Positions 27,225 through 35,265 of a stretch of DNA of 64,000 bases are shown piece by piece. A model generated the notes under the pieces. It made no database searches, was not told where the DNA came from, and saw nothing but the letters and a program-made list of their open reading frames with translations. This DNA comes from an uncultured Cytophagales bacterium (GTDB lineage: Bacteria > Bacteroidota > Bacteroidia > Cytophagales > Cyclobacteriaceae): NCBI GenBank assembly GCA_913057175.1, contig CAJXNP010000016.1, positions 1 to 64,000 on the forward strand, read 5' to 3'. Every line of letters begins with the position of its first letter. The stretch's first letter is position 1. The translations under genes were made by a program, and so were the position numbers.

Positions 27225-28205
27225 ATGAAGTGCCTTATGCCTCGAGCTTTTCTGTTTATCATCCTAATTATTCTGAACTGGAAAGTTGGGGCGCAGAACT
27301 TTGATGCTCCATCAGACATCCCGAGGTTTCAATCCTTCATAAGTGGATGCAAATTGCAGGCGCCAACAAGCGTCACTTCGGCTACTTCACAGGAATTAAA
27401 CAATGGCTACACATCAGATCAGTTTTATGTAGTGGAAGATGATAAAATAGCTTTTAATCAGTCCGGGGCAAGCATGCGGACTGAGCTCAGGCATGAGACG
27501 AACTGGTTGCTTTCTGAAGGTGACCGTTCGTTGCATGGACGTTTGAAATTTGTTCAGCAAACTTGTGACCAGGTAACGGTGGTTCAAATACACGACGATG
27601 CCAATGCCGGTAGCGGGCCCAACAAGCCGCTTTTGAGGATTTATAAGCATTTGACCAAATCCCAGGGGAATCATCTGTGGGCTGCTATAAAGACCAATGA
27701 AGGAGGCGAAAACACCCAGCATGTGGATTTAGGATCGGCGCCTTCCGGATACTTTGATTGGGATGTGGTATTAGAAAATGGCGCGCTAATCATCAACATC
27801 GATGGAGTTGAAAAGGCCAACGAAGATGTTTCATTCTGGACATCGCCAAGTTACTGGAAGGCAGGAGTGTACCTTCAGGATGATGGCGAGGCAACCGTCT
27901 ATTTTGATGAGCTCTACGAAGGTGGTCAGGCTGATGTCATTTTATCGGTAGAACGAGATATTTTCACTGGTGTCGACATTTATCCTAACCCTACTTCTTC
28001 GATTGTAACCATAGAGTTTGATACCAATAATTTCATTGGTGGATCCATAAGCCTTTATACTGTTGCAGGGAAAGTTCAGCAAAAATCTTCAATTGAGGGC
28101 CGGAAAATGGAATTGAAAATGGTTGATAAGCAAGGTCTCTATTTTGTGAAGGTGCAGAAAGGAGACCAGTCAAAAACCTATAAAGTAATTAATAAACCAG
28201 ACTAG
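27225..28205 (+). CDS. third PL7-family lyase, with T9SS sorting domain
   Basis: A 326-residue protein with a signal peptide (ending VGAQ), a compact PL7 domain (about 25-230) and a C-terminal type A sorting domain (VDIYPNPTSSIVTIEF, then GLYFVKVQKG). The PL7 motifs are SMRTELRHE, VVQIHDD and YWKAGVYLQ; the last departs from the usual YFKxGxYxQ only slightly. Sequence spacing differs from the other two PL7 proteins, which suggests another subfamily and perhaps different bond preference (poly-G versus poly-M). The pair of T9SS-exported lyases would begin polymer attack outside the cell. Confidence 0.88.
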   Translation: MKCLMPRAFLFIILIILNWKVGAQNFDAPSDIPRFQSFISGCKLQAPTSVTSATSQELNNGYTSDQFYVVEDDKIAFNQSGASMRTELRHETNWLLSEGDRSLHGRLKFVQQTCDQVTVVQIHDDANAGSGPNKPLLRIYKHLTKSQGNHLWAAIKTNEGGENTQHVDLGSAPSGYFDWDVVLENGALIINIDGVEKANEDVSFWTSPSYWKAGVYLQDDGEATVYFDELYEGGQADVILSVERDIFTGVDIYPNPTSSIVTIEFDTNNFIGGSISLYTVAGKVQQKSSIEGRKMELKMVDKQGLYFVKVQKGDQSKTYKVINKPD

Positions 28206-28231
28206 AACTAAACATTATAAATTTTAACATT

Positions 28232-29281
28232 ATGAGTAATAAGGTTGTAACATTTGGAGAGATCATGTTGAGGCTGGCCCCGCAGGGTTTTCTTAGATTC
28301 TCGCAAGCAAATAATTTTGATGTAGTCTATGGGGGTGGCGAATCCAATGTTGCCGTTTCATTGGCCAATTACGGTGTGCCTGTCGATTTTGTTACCCGCC
28401 TTCCAAAAAACGATATCGGGGAGTGTGCCCTGATGGAAATGCGAAAGCAGGGTGTGAATACGCAAAACATCATATTTGGTGGTGATCGATTGGGAATTTA
28501 CTTTCTGGAAACCGGTGCAGTAAGCCGAGGAAGTAAAGTAGTATATGACAGGGCTCATTCCGCAATGGCCGAGATTGAAGCAGGTATGATCGATTGGGAC
28601 AAAGTATTTGATGGCGCTGCATGGTTTCATTGGACAGGCATTACGCCTGCTATTTCACAAGGAGCAGCAGATGCTTGCCTGGAGGCAGTAAAAGCAGCTT
28701 CTGAGAAAGGGATCACCATTTCCACCGACTTAAATTACCGGGCTAAACTTTGGAAATATTGTGATGCAGGGAAGCGTGAGGAAATCATGGCTGAGCTGAC
28801 TTCTTATTGTGATATTGTGCTTGGAAATGAAGAAGATGCAGAGATGCATTTTGGTATCAAACCAGAGGGGATTTCAGTTCAGACTGAAGGTCACAATGTC
28901 AAGGCGGAAGCATTCCTTTCTGTTTGCCAGCAGATGATGAAAAAATTCCCAAGGGCCAAAAAAGTTATTACTACGCTTCGTGGATCCATTTCTGCCTCTC
29001 ACAACACGTGGGCAGGTGTGCTTTACGACGGAAAGAAATTGTACGAAACCCGCCAGTACCAGATCACTCATATTGTAGATAGAGTAGGAGGAGGAGATTC
29101 CTTTATGGGAGGCCTGATTTATGGACTTCTAACTTATCCTGAAGACGATCAGAATGCATTGGATTTTGCAGTAGCAGCATCATGTTTAAAACATACCATT
29201 AAGGGAGATGCAAATCTTGTGACGGTCGCAGAAGTGGAGAAATTGATGGGCGGCGATGCTTCTGGCAGGGTAAGCAGATAA
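28232..29281 (+). CDS. kdgK: 2-keto-3-deoxygluconate kinase (PfkB family)
   Basis: A 349-residue PfkB-family sugar kinase. The N-terminal strand VTFGEIMLRLAPQGFLRFSQ and the YGGGESNVAVSLANYG substrate-binding motif resemble KDG kinases. The C-terminal PfkB signature DRVGGGDSFMGG carries the catalytic base Asp289. It phosphorylates KDG to KDPG using ATP in the cytoplasm. It follows the lyases with a 26-nt gap. The KDPG aldolase lies downstream after a 377-bp spacer, so the two may not share one transcript at equal level. Confidence 0.92.
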   Translation: MSNKVVTFGEIMLRLAPQGFLRFSQANNFDVVYGGGESNVAVSLANYGVPVDFVTRLPKNDIGECALMEMRKQGVNTQNIIFGGDRLGIYFLETGAVSRGSKVVYDRAHSAMAEIEAGMIDWDKVFDGAAWFHWTGITPAISQGAADACLEAVKAASEKGITISTDLNYRAKLWKYCDAGKREEIMAELTSYCDIVLGNEEDAEMHFGIKPEGISVQTEGHNVKAEAFLSVCQQMMKKFPRAKKVITTLRGSISASHNTWAGVLYDGKKLYETRQYQITHIVDRVGGGDSFMGGLIYGLLTYPEDDQNALDFAVAASCLKHTIKGDANLVTVAEVEKLMGGDASGRVSR

Positions 29282-29335
29282 TTTAAACTGAGTTCGATAT
29301 ATGAAAATTAGTTTTTTAATTGAAATGGCCATAAT

Positions 29336-29353
29336 TCTCCTCTTGGGAGGAGA
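29336..29353 (+). terminator. hairpin after kdgK
   Basis: Stem TCTCCTC/GAGGAGA with a 4-nt loop, 55 nt after the kdgK stop. There is no T-tract directly after it, so termination is likely weak. Confidence 0.4.
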
Positions 29354-29413
29354 TACAGAGGTGGGTTCATTAAAAAAAAATCATTTCAAGTAAAAAAACA
29401 CCTTGTAAAAACC

Positions 29414-29488
29414 TTAATAAAAACATGGATTGATATATAACCCACCACTAATCCACCAGTTGGCGAAAATAGATGGTGTTTTTATTAA
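29414..29488. repeat. 12-bp inverted repeat spanning 75 nt
   Basis: TTAATAAAAACA at 29414-29425 is the exact reverse complement of TGTTTTTATTAA at 29477-29488, with AAAA/TTTT extending the stem after a mismatch. The enclosed 51 nt include CCACCACTAATCCACCAG. It could be a long-loop RNA structure or the ends of a tiny relic element. Confidence 0.45.
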
Positions 29489-29548
29489 AGTTTTAAATCG
29501 AACTCAAGCTAATTAAAAACCATTCCATTTTAATCATGGGCAAGCTAA

Positions 29549-29624
29549 GGGTAAAACGTATCCGTAGCACGCCTTTCTATTAGAATCAAGGGGTTGTCAC
29601 AGGTAATACGTATCTGTGGCGCCC
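29549..29624. repeat. pair of imperfect 24-nt direct repeats before eda
   Basis: Repeat 1 (29549-29573) contains GGTAAAACGTATCCGTAGC and repeat 2 (29601-29624) contains GGTAATACGTATCTGTGGC. The shared GGTAA starts are 52 bp apart, close to five helical turns, as for a pair of regulator binding sites. No regulator family could be assigned. Confidence 0.5.
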
Positions 29625-29658
29625 ATTGATTTAAAATGAACAACTTAAACATAAACAG

Positions 29659-30354
29659 ATGGCAAATTTTTCAAGAATTGAAGTAGCACTAAAGATGAAA
29701 AAAACGGGTTTGGTTCCGGTGTTTTTTCATGAAGATATAGATGTTTGCAAAGATGTGGCAAGTGCGTGCTATGAGGGTGGCGTGCGCGTGTTTGAATTCA
29801 CCAATAGAGGTGACCGGGCACATGAAGTGTTTCGTGATTTGATTATATGGGCACAGAATAACCTTCCAGAGTTAATCATTGGTATCGGTTCTGTGGTAGA
29901 TGCCCCAACCACCGCTTTGTACATTCAGTTGGGTGCTAATTTTATCGTGTCGCCCATTCTCAATCCCGAAATGGCTAAAATCTGCAACCGAAGAAAAATC
30001 TCCTGGAGCCCGGGTTGTGGGACACTAACGGAAATCTCCAATGCCGAAGAGCTTGGCGCTGAAGTTGTGAAAATATTTCCCGGATCATCAGTAGGAGGAG
30101 CTGAATTTGTAAAAGCAGTAGCCGGTCCATGTCCATGGACGAGCATCATGCCAACCGGAGGAGTAGATACCACCAAAGAAGACCTGAAAAAATGGTTTGA
30201 CGCGGGCGTCCATTGTGTCGGAATGGGATCAAAGCTGATAACAAAGGAAATTCTGAAAAATAAAGACTATGAATTACTGACCAGTAAAGTCAGTAGCATT
30301 ATCAGTTCCATTGATGATATTCGTGGTGGCACGCTAAGGATTTCAACATCATAA
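29659..30354 (+). CDS. eda: KDPG aldolase (2-dehydro-3-deoxyphosphogluconate aldolase)
   Basis: A 231-residue class I aldolase of the KDPG/KHG family, cytoplasmic. The Schiff-base lysine is Lys138 in VVKIFPGS, the catalytic glutamate lies in VFEFTNRG, and the phosphate-binding turn is MPTGGVDTT. It splits KDPG into pyruvate and glyceraldehyde 3-phosphate, the last step of the alginate and uronate routes in this window. It is a little longer than the ~213-residue E. coli protein. Direct repeats upstream suggest its own control. Confidence 0.93.
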   Translation: MANFSRIEVALKMKKTGLVPVFFHEDIDVCKDVASACYEGGVRVFEFTNRGDRAHEVFRDLIIWAQNNLPELIIGIGSVVDAPTTALYIQLGANFIVSPILNPEMAKICNRRKISWSPGCGTLTEISNAEELGAEVVKIFPGSSVGGAEFVKAVAGPCPWTSIMPTGGVDTTKEDLKKWFDAGVHCVGMGSKLITKEILKNKDYELLTSKVSSIISSIDDIRGGTLRISTS

Positions 30355-30376
30355 TGATCAATAAGAACTCCATGTC

Positions 30377-30784
30377 ATGAAGGGAAAGGAAAATTTGAAA
30401 ATATTTGTGATTGACGACGACGATACATCCAGGTTTTTGACTACCCGAATGCTTGAGCTGGTTAGAAACCAGCAAGAGTTTATATGTCATGAATTCAAGT
30501 CAGCATTGTGTGCTTTGGACTTTTTATCAAATCGCCAAAATATCTGGCCCGATGTTATTCTTCTGGATATCAACATGCCCCTAATGAGTGGGTGGGAATT
30601 TATTGACAGGGTATTGGATCAGTGGGACCTATTTACCAAAACAAAACTCTATATGCTTTCAAGTTCCAATCATCTTCTCGATTTTGAGCAGGGGCTTGCT
30701 AGAAAAGAAGTAAAAAGAATGTTTGGTAAACCCCTTCAGTTGGAGGATGCATATTTGATATTGAATAGTGAGTATTCAGAGTAA
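30377..30784 (+). CDS. single-domain response regulator receiver
   Basis: A 135-residue CheY-like receiver with no output domain. The acidic pocket is at the start (VIDDDDTSR), the phosphoacceptor is Asp64 in LLDINMP, the conserved Ser/Thr lies in MLSSSN, and the lysine is in FGKPLQ. It starts 22 nt after eda ends, so it may be transcribed with it. No histidine kinase is adjacent. Proteins of this kind in Bacteroidota usually act through protein partners. A link to sugar metabolism is suggested only by position. Confidence 0.85.
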   Translation: MKGKENLKIFVIDDDDTSRFLTTRMLELVRNQQEFICHEFKSALCALDFLSNRQNIWPDVILLDINMPLMSGWEFIDRVLDQWDLFTKTKLYMLSSSNHLLDFEQGLARKEVKRMFGKPLQLEDAYLILNSEYSE

Positions 30785-31151
30785 TTTATTCTACATTGGT
30801 CTTTCACTTTTTTCAACTTCTCAAGCTTAGCCTTTTTGGTGCCAGTTGTATAACAAATAATTTCAGATCGCCGAATTTTTCAAACCAATTCGCGGAAATG
30901 TCCAGGTTACTCTTATAGGTTTACGACAATTTTTTACGAAACATCCTGTCCAAAACACAGGCCAGATAGCAGTTGACGATTTATTAGGAACAGCCAGACC
31001 TTAATCCTCTTAATCCTCGTTGATGTTTTAGCAAATTTTAAGCTCTTATTTAATTTCCCACCCGTCCTTAACATAAACTTAACCCAACCATAACACACCG
31101 GATTAGTACACCTTTCTTACTTAACGTAATATTGCGTTATAATTAATTTAC
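30785..31151. other. 367-bp intergenic region upstream of the ars cassette
   Basis: No convincing gene or strong terminator was seen. The only clear element is an ArsR-type palindrome at the right end (31123-31138). It marks the boundary between the alginate locus and the arsenic cassette. Confidence 0.55.
31123..31138. promoter_or_regulatory. ArsR-type operator before arsR
   Basis: Palindrome AACGTAATATTGCGTT (one mismatch between arms) overlapping the presumed promoter and ending 13 nt before the arsR start. The first 13 bases recur before the arsC-like gene at 31500, so both sites probably bind the same ArsR protein. Confidence 0.65.
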
Positions 31152-31481
31152 ATGGGAGTAACCAAATCAGAATTGTTCCAGGATAGTCAGAATAAACTGG
31201 CATTAATCGCCAAGGCTTTTGACCATCCGGCACGTGTGGCCATCATCGAATACTTACTTGATCACCAAACCTGTATTTGCACAGATCTGGTCAGTGTGTT
31301 GCCGCTATCCCAGACTACCATAACGCAACACCTGAGGGAGCTAAAACAAATAGGGATCATCAAAGGGGAAATTGAAGGCCCCAGGGTCAACTATTGTATT
31401 GATGAAAAAGTCTGGGAGGAAGCAAGGGATATGTTCATTAACCTGTTTTCCCGGTATGTTCCTGATAATAAGTGCTGTTAA
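31152..31481 (+). CDS. arsR: ArsR/SmtB family transcriptional repressor
   Basis: A 109-residue winged-helix repressor. The HTH is LPLSQTTITQHLRELKQIGI. The alpha-3 region carries TCICTDLV with Cys41 and Cys43, a cysteine pair like that used by ArsR to bind arsenite, and two further cysteines at the C-terminus (KCC) could complete the site. It precedes the arsC-like and acr3 genes and has matching palindromes before itself and before the arsC-like gene. It most likely derepresses the cassette when As(III) binds. Confidence 0.88.
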   Translation: MGVTKSELFQDSQNKLALIAKAFDHPARVAIIEYLLDHQTCICTDLVSVLPLSQTTITQHLRELKQIGIIKGEIEGPRVNYCIDEKVWEEARDMFINLFSRYVPDNKCC

Positions 31482-31499
31482 AAAAATTTGCTTTATGAT

Positions 31500-31515
31500 A
31501 ACGTAATATTGCAAT
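31500..31515. promoter_or_regulatory. second ArsR-type operator, before the arsC-like gene
   Basis: AACGTAATATTGCAAT repeats the first 13 bases of the arsR operator. The right arm is weaker. It lies 19 nt after the arsR stop and 82 nt before the next start, which suggests a second regulated promoter. Confidence 0.55.
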
Positions 31516-31596
31516 AATACGAAACCTACACGATTTAAATAATCATTGAACCTATAAACTGATAAGTGGAATTATTTATCAACTAATAAATTTAAT

Positions 31597-32316
31597 ATGA
31601 TGAAAACACAAACTATTTTATCCATGATTGTGCTATTGATCATCACCCTTGGTGGTGAAAGTGTTGCGCAAAAAATGAACAAAGACCTTCGGAATTATTC
31701 CAAAGAGGTAATAGACGAATTTGATCAAATACCTGCAGAAAGGGTAGATATGCTCAAAGAAATAGCCGATGCGATATATTCAGAAAAGAACGTAGATGGT
31801 AAAGCTGATATTCTTTTTATCTGCACGCATAATTCACGAAGAAGCCACATTGCCCAACTATGGTTACAAACCGCTATGGATTACTATGGTGTGCAAGGAG
31901 TCAATGTGTTTTCCGGTGGGCTGGAAGCGACCGCATTCAACCCCAACGCAATTTCAGCAATGGAAAGGGCCGGTTTCAAAATTAGCGGTGTTCAATCGGG
32001 CGGCAACCCTGTTTATTCTGCCTCAAATGGCATATCCAATCAAATCATGTATTCTAAAAAATACACAGACAGGCAAAACCCACAAACCGGTTTTCTGGCG
32101 ATCATGGTTTGCTCGGATGCTGACAAATCCTGCCCTATTGTTGAAGGAGCTGATGATCGATTTTCGCTGCCCTATGACGATCCTCGCTATTATGACAATA
32201 CTCCTTCGCAGGATCTAAAATATGATGAAACAGTAAGGAAAATCTCAAGGGAAATGTTCTATTTAGCGGATCAGGTTAAGGATAAACTGATCTTGGTTTC
32301 TGAGTCAAAAAAATAG
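31597..32316 (+). CDS. arsC: exported arsenate reductase-like (low-Mr phosphatase fold) protein
   Basis: A 239-residue protein with the low-molecular-weight phosphatase/ArsC fold. The P-loop is CTHNSRRS with nucleophile Cys76 and Arg82. Cys172 and Cys179 (MVCSDADKSCP) sit seven residues apart, the same spacing as the redox pair of thioredoxin-linked ArsC, so the full catalytic cysteine triad is present. Unexpectedly, the first 25 residues are a signal peptide-like segment (hydrophobic core, ending SVAQ), which would put it in the periplasm. The next gene is the ACR3 arsenite pump. Either arsenate is reduced outside the inner membrane or the segment is not cleaved. Confidence 0.82.
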   Translation: MMKTQTILSMIVLLIITLGGESVAQKMNKDLRNYSKEVIDEFDQIPAERVDMLKEIADAIYSEKNVDGKADILFICTHNSRRSHIAQLWLQTAMDYYGVQGVNVFSGGLEATAFNPNAISAMERAGFKISGVQSGGNPVYSASNGISNQIMYSKKYTDRQNPQTGFLAIMVCSDADKSCPIVEGADDRFSLPYDDPRYYDNTPSQDLKYDETVRKISREMFYLADQVKDKLILVSESKK

Positions 32317-32330
32317 ATAAATAAATACCT

Positions 32331-33368
32331 GTGAGAAAAAAGAAACTCAATTACCTTGACCAATACCTGACACTTTGGATATTTCTTGGAATGCTGATAG
32401 GTGTAGGTATTGGTTATTTTTTTCCATCAATAGCCAAGGATGTAAATTCACTAAGCAAGGGTACAACCAATATTCCGATCGCCATAGGATTAATACTCAT
32501 GATGTACCCACCATTGGCAAAAGTAAACTATGCCCTGTTGCCGCAGGTGTTTAAAAATGTAAAAGTACTTTCCATTTCCCTTGTTTTAAACTGGATCATC
32601 GGTCCGGTATTGATGTTTGTATTGGCAATTTTGTTCTTAAGGGACTATCCTGAATACATGGTTGGCTTGATACTGATAGGTTTGGCCCGGTGCATTGCAA
32701 TGGTACTGGTGTGGAATGACCTGGCAGAAGGGAGCAGTGAATACGGAGCAGGATTGGTAGCATTAAACAGCATATTTCAGGTATTTGCTTACAGTTTTTA
32801 TGCCTGGATCTTCATCACCAAACTTCCACCTTTATTTGGTTTCGAGGGAGCCATGGTAGAAATATCAATTGCAACCATTGCGGAAAGCGTCGCTATTTAC
32901 CTGGGAATTCCTTTCCTGGCTGGCTTGTTAAGCAGGATAATTTTGGTGAAGTTAAAAGGAGAGGAATGGTATAAGAACCAATTTATTCCTGCGATTTCGC
33001 CCATAACGTTAATCGCTTTGTTATTTACCATCGTAGTGATGTTTTCGCTGAAAGGTGAGCTGATCGTTCAGATCCCAATGGATGTCGTTCGAATTGCAAT
33101 TCCGTTATTGGTTTATTTTGCCTTGATGTTTCTGATTGGATTTTTTGTTAGTAAGGCTATGGGTGCAGATTATGACAAAAATGCGTCCATTGCCTTCACG
33201 GCCGCCGGTAATAATTTTGAATTGGCAATAGCAGTAGCCATTGCTGTGTTTGGATTAAATTCAGGGCAGGCATTTACGGGAGTAGTAGGCCCATTAGTAG
33301 AAGTACCTGCTTTGATATTACTCGTCAAAGTAGCTTTCTGGTTGAAGAAAAAGTACTATGCCACCTGA
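32331..33368 (+). CDS. acr3: ACR3 family arsenite efflux transporter
   Basis: A 345-residue inner-membrane carrier of the BART/ACR3 type with ten predicted helices. The start is GTG at 32331, 14 nt after the arsC-like stop. The ACR3 signature [16 protein letters not shown] holds the conserved cysteine needed for arsenite transport. [21 protein letters not shown] and [13 protein letters not shown] near the end are also family hallmarks. It exports As(III) and completes the arsR-arsC-acr3 cassette. Confidence 0.93.
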   Translation: MRKKKLNYLDQYLTLWIFLGMLIGVGIGYFFPSIAKDVNSLSKGTTNIPIAIGLILMMYPPLAKVNYALLPQVFKNVKVLSISLVLNWIIGPVLMFVLAILFLRDYPEYMVGLILIGLARCIAMVLVWNDLAEGSSEYGAGLVALNSIFQVFAYSFYAWIFITKLPPLFGFEGAMVEISIATIAESVAIYLGIPFLAGLLSRIILVKLKGEEWYKNQFIPAISPITLIALLFTIVVMFSLKGELIVQIPMDVVRIAIPLLVYFALMFLIGFFVSKAMGADYDKNASIAFTAAGNNFELAIAVAIAVFGLNSGQAFTGVVGPLVEVPALILLVKVAFWLKKKYYAT

Positions 33369-33787
33369 TGTTTGTAAGATTTAAAGTCTTACTTGGTTCG
33401 TACTCGTGGATATTTCATGGTCCAATAATCCTTCTTGCCAGTTCAACCATCTCAGCAAGAGATTCAAAATCAATTGTAAACAAATATTACCACAGCAAAG
33501 GACAACTATTTCCATTTAGTAAGCTTTACATTTATTTTGATTTTAGACATGATTATCAAGTTTTAAGGGTATCAAAATCGTTAAATCTGTACCTTACTGA
33601 ATTGTACTGATTTTAGATTCAACTTGTGTTAAAAATAAATAGAGAGGGATTTTTATGATGATAAAACCATCGGTACTTTTAAATACCCTTTTTACTCTTC
33701 TGAAATATTTTTAGAGGTTGCTTACTTTGAACCTATTTCTTATCAGAAATAAGAATAGATTAAAAAATTCTAGATTTTGACCATGTT

Positions 33788-33798
33788 TTTGAGTAAAA
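33788..33798. promoter_or_regulatory. TTTGARTAAAA motif upstream of DUF1080 gene
   Basis: TTTGAGTAAAA within the longer CCATGTTTTTGAGTAAAA (33781-33798), followed by TCCAT. The same arrangement occurs upstream of susC2 at 39345-39369. A possible shared binding site for the hybrid two-component regulator of this locus. Confidence 0.45.
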
Positions 33799-33826
33799 AA
33801 TCCATATTTGAATACCCGGTACATAC

Positions 33827-33834
33827 TAGTTTTG
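33827..33834 (+). promoter_or_regulatory. possible Bacteroidota -7 element
   Basis: TAGTTTTG fits the TAnnTTTG -7 consensus of Bacteroidota, with TTTG at 33807-33810 as a slightly close -33 element. It lies 35 nt before the DUF1080 start. Assigned by eye only. Confidence 0.35.
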
Positions 33835-33868
33835 AAAATATTACAATAAAAGAATAAATTCATTTTTT

Positions 33869-35263
33869 ATGATAACAAGAATAAACATACTAAAAATCGT
33901 TTCAGCATTTTTAGTTACGGCAAGTCTGTTTGGTTGTCAAACAGTGAAAAAGGATCCGACTCCATGGATTGATATGTTCGATGGGAAAACATTAAATGGG
34001 TGGTCAATCATTGGAGGAGACGCCACTTACAAAGTAGAGGATGGCGCAATTGTGGGGACAACGGTTAGAAACACACCTAATACCTTTTTAAGGTCAGACA
34101 AATTATATGGAGATTTCATATTAGAGCTGGACTACAAAGTGGATCCATCGATGAATTCTGGTATCCAAATCAGGAGTAATAGTTTTGATCATTATAAAAA
34201 TGGTAGGGTACATGGCTATCAGATTGAAATTGATCCATCTGACAGAGCATGGAGCGCTGGTATCTACGATGAGGCCCGAAGAGGTTGGTTAAACCCATTA
34301 ACTGATAACCCTGAAGCTCAAAAGGCATTTAAACAAAACGACTGGAACCATTACAGAATTGAGGCTATTGCCGACACCATTAAAACATGGATAAATGGAG
34401 TGCCGGCGGCCTATTTAATAGATGATAAAACGGCTGAAGGGTTTATTGGCTTACAGGTGCACAGTATCAAGGATGATCAGAAAGAAGGCACACACATTAT
34501 TTGGAAGAATATTAGAATTCTCACTGACAGTTTGGAAAAGTATTCGACAAAGTCGCCATTGAAACCAGTCATAACAAAAAACAATTTAACCATTGATGAA
34601 GCTAAAAATGGCTGGGAAATGCTTTGGGACGGTAAAACAAGTAATGGCTGGCGAGGAGCTAAGCTGGATAATTTTCCTGAAAAAGGCTGGGTGATGGAAG
34701 ACGGTGTCTTATCAGTATTGTCATCAGGAGGCGCCGAGTCAAGGGCAGGAGGAGATATTGTAACGGAAAAGTTATTTAAAGATTTTGAGTTGATGCTCGA
34801 TTTTAAATTAACACCTGGCGCTAACAGTGGGATAAAATATTACGTGGATACGGAGATAAATAAGGGGCCCGGCTCATCCATCGGATTAGAATATCAAATA
34901 TTAGATGACGATTTACATCCGGATGCAAAACTGGGTAATCACGAAGGAAGCAGGACGGTATCTTCACTATACGATTTAATTCAGGCAGATATTAATAAGC
35001 CAATCAAACCAATTGGAGAATGGAACACCGCTTACATAAAATCTGTCGATAACCATGTTGAACATTGGCTAAACGGTATGAAAGTGTTAGAGTATGAGCG
35101 AAAGAGCCCTGAATACAGAAAATTGGTTTCAGAAAGCAAGTATGTAAAATGGAAAGATTTTGGCGAACTGGACAAAGGACAAATCCTACTGCAAGATCAT
35201 GGTGATTTGGTATCGTTCAGAAATATTAAAATTCGTCCGATAGAGAAAAATATAGCTGAATAA
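33869..35263 (+). CDS. two-domain DUF1080 (3-keto-disaccharide hydrolase-like) lipoprotein
   Basis: A 464-residue lipoprotein (Cys23 in SLFGC) with two tandem DUF1080 domains, each a concanavalin-like beta-sandwich. Domain 1 (about 35-215) opens WIDMFDGKTLNGWSIIGGD and contains SGIQIRSN. Domain 2 (about 248-460) opens EMLWDGKTSNGWRGAKLDN and contains NSGIKYYVD and EYQILDDD. Some DUF1080 proteins cleave 3-keto-glycosides made by Gfo/Idh/MocA-type oxidoreductases, and one such oxidoreductase follows 2 nt downstream. The pair suggests an oxidise-then-cleave route for glycosidic bonds. The substrate is unknown. Confidence 0.88.
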   Translation: MITRINILKIVSAFLVTASLFGCQTVKKDPTPWIDMFDGKTLNGWSIIGGDATYKVEDGAIVGTTVRNTPNTFLRSDKLYGDFILELDYKVDPSMNSGIQIRSNSFDHYKNGRVHGYQIEIDPSDRAWSAGIYDEARRGWLNPLTDNPEAQKAFKQNDWNHYRIEAIADTIKTWINGVPAAYLIDDKTAEGFIGLQVHSIKDDQKEGTHIIWKNIRILTDSLEKYSTKSPLKPVITKNNLTIDEAKNGWEMLWDGKTSNGWRGAKLDNFPEKGWVMEDGVLSVLSSGGAESRAGGDIVTEKLFKDFELMLDFKLTPGANSGIKYYVDTEINKGPGSSIGLEYQILDDDLHPDAKLGNHEGSRTVSSLYDLIQADINKPIKPIGEWNTAYIKSVDNHVEHWLNGMKVLEYERKSPEYRKLVSESKYVKWKDFGELDKGQILLQDHGDLVSFRNIKIRPIEKNIAE

Positions 35264-35265
35264 TT

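Larger units (their letters stand above)
29282..29658. other. 377-bp intergenic region between kdgK and the KDPG aldolase gene
   Basis: Non-coding and structured. It holds a 7-bp hairpin at 29336-29353, a wide 12-bp inverted repeat (29414-29425 with 29477-29488) and two imperfect direct repeats of about 24 nt (29549-29573 and 29601-29624). No small gene is evident. The structure suggests a separate promoter or control point for the aldolase. Confidence 0.6.
33369..33868. other. 500-bp intergenic region between acr3 and the DUF1080 gene
   Basis: A short open frame at 33368-33610 overlaps the acr3 stop but has no recognisable domain and is not called. The right end contains a TTTGAGTAAAA motif shared with the susC2 upstream region and a possible Bacteroidota promoter at 33827-33834. 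No RNA gene is seen. Confidence 0.55.

Noticed and set aside
33368-33610. 80-residue open frame overlapping the acr3 stop
   Set aside because: It has no signal, domain or clear initiation context, and its composition resembles AT-rich intergenic DNA. A relic is possible but unsupported.
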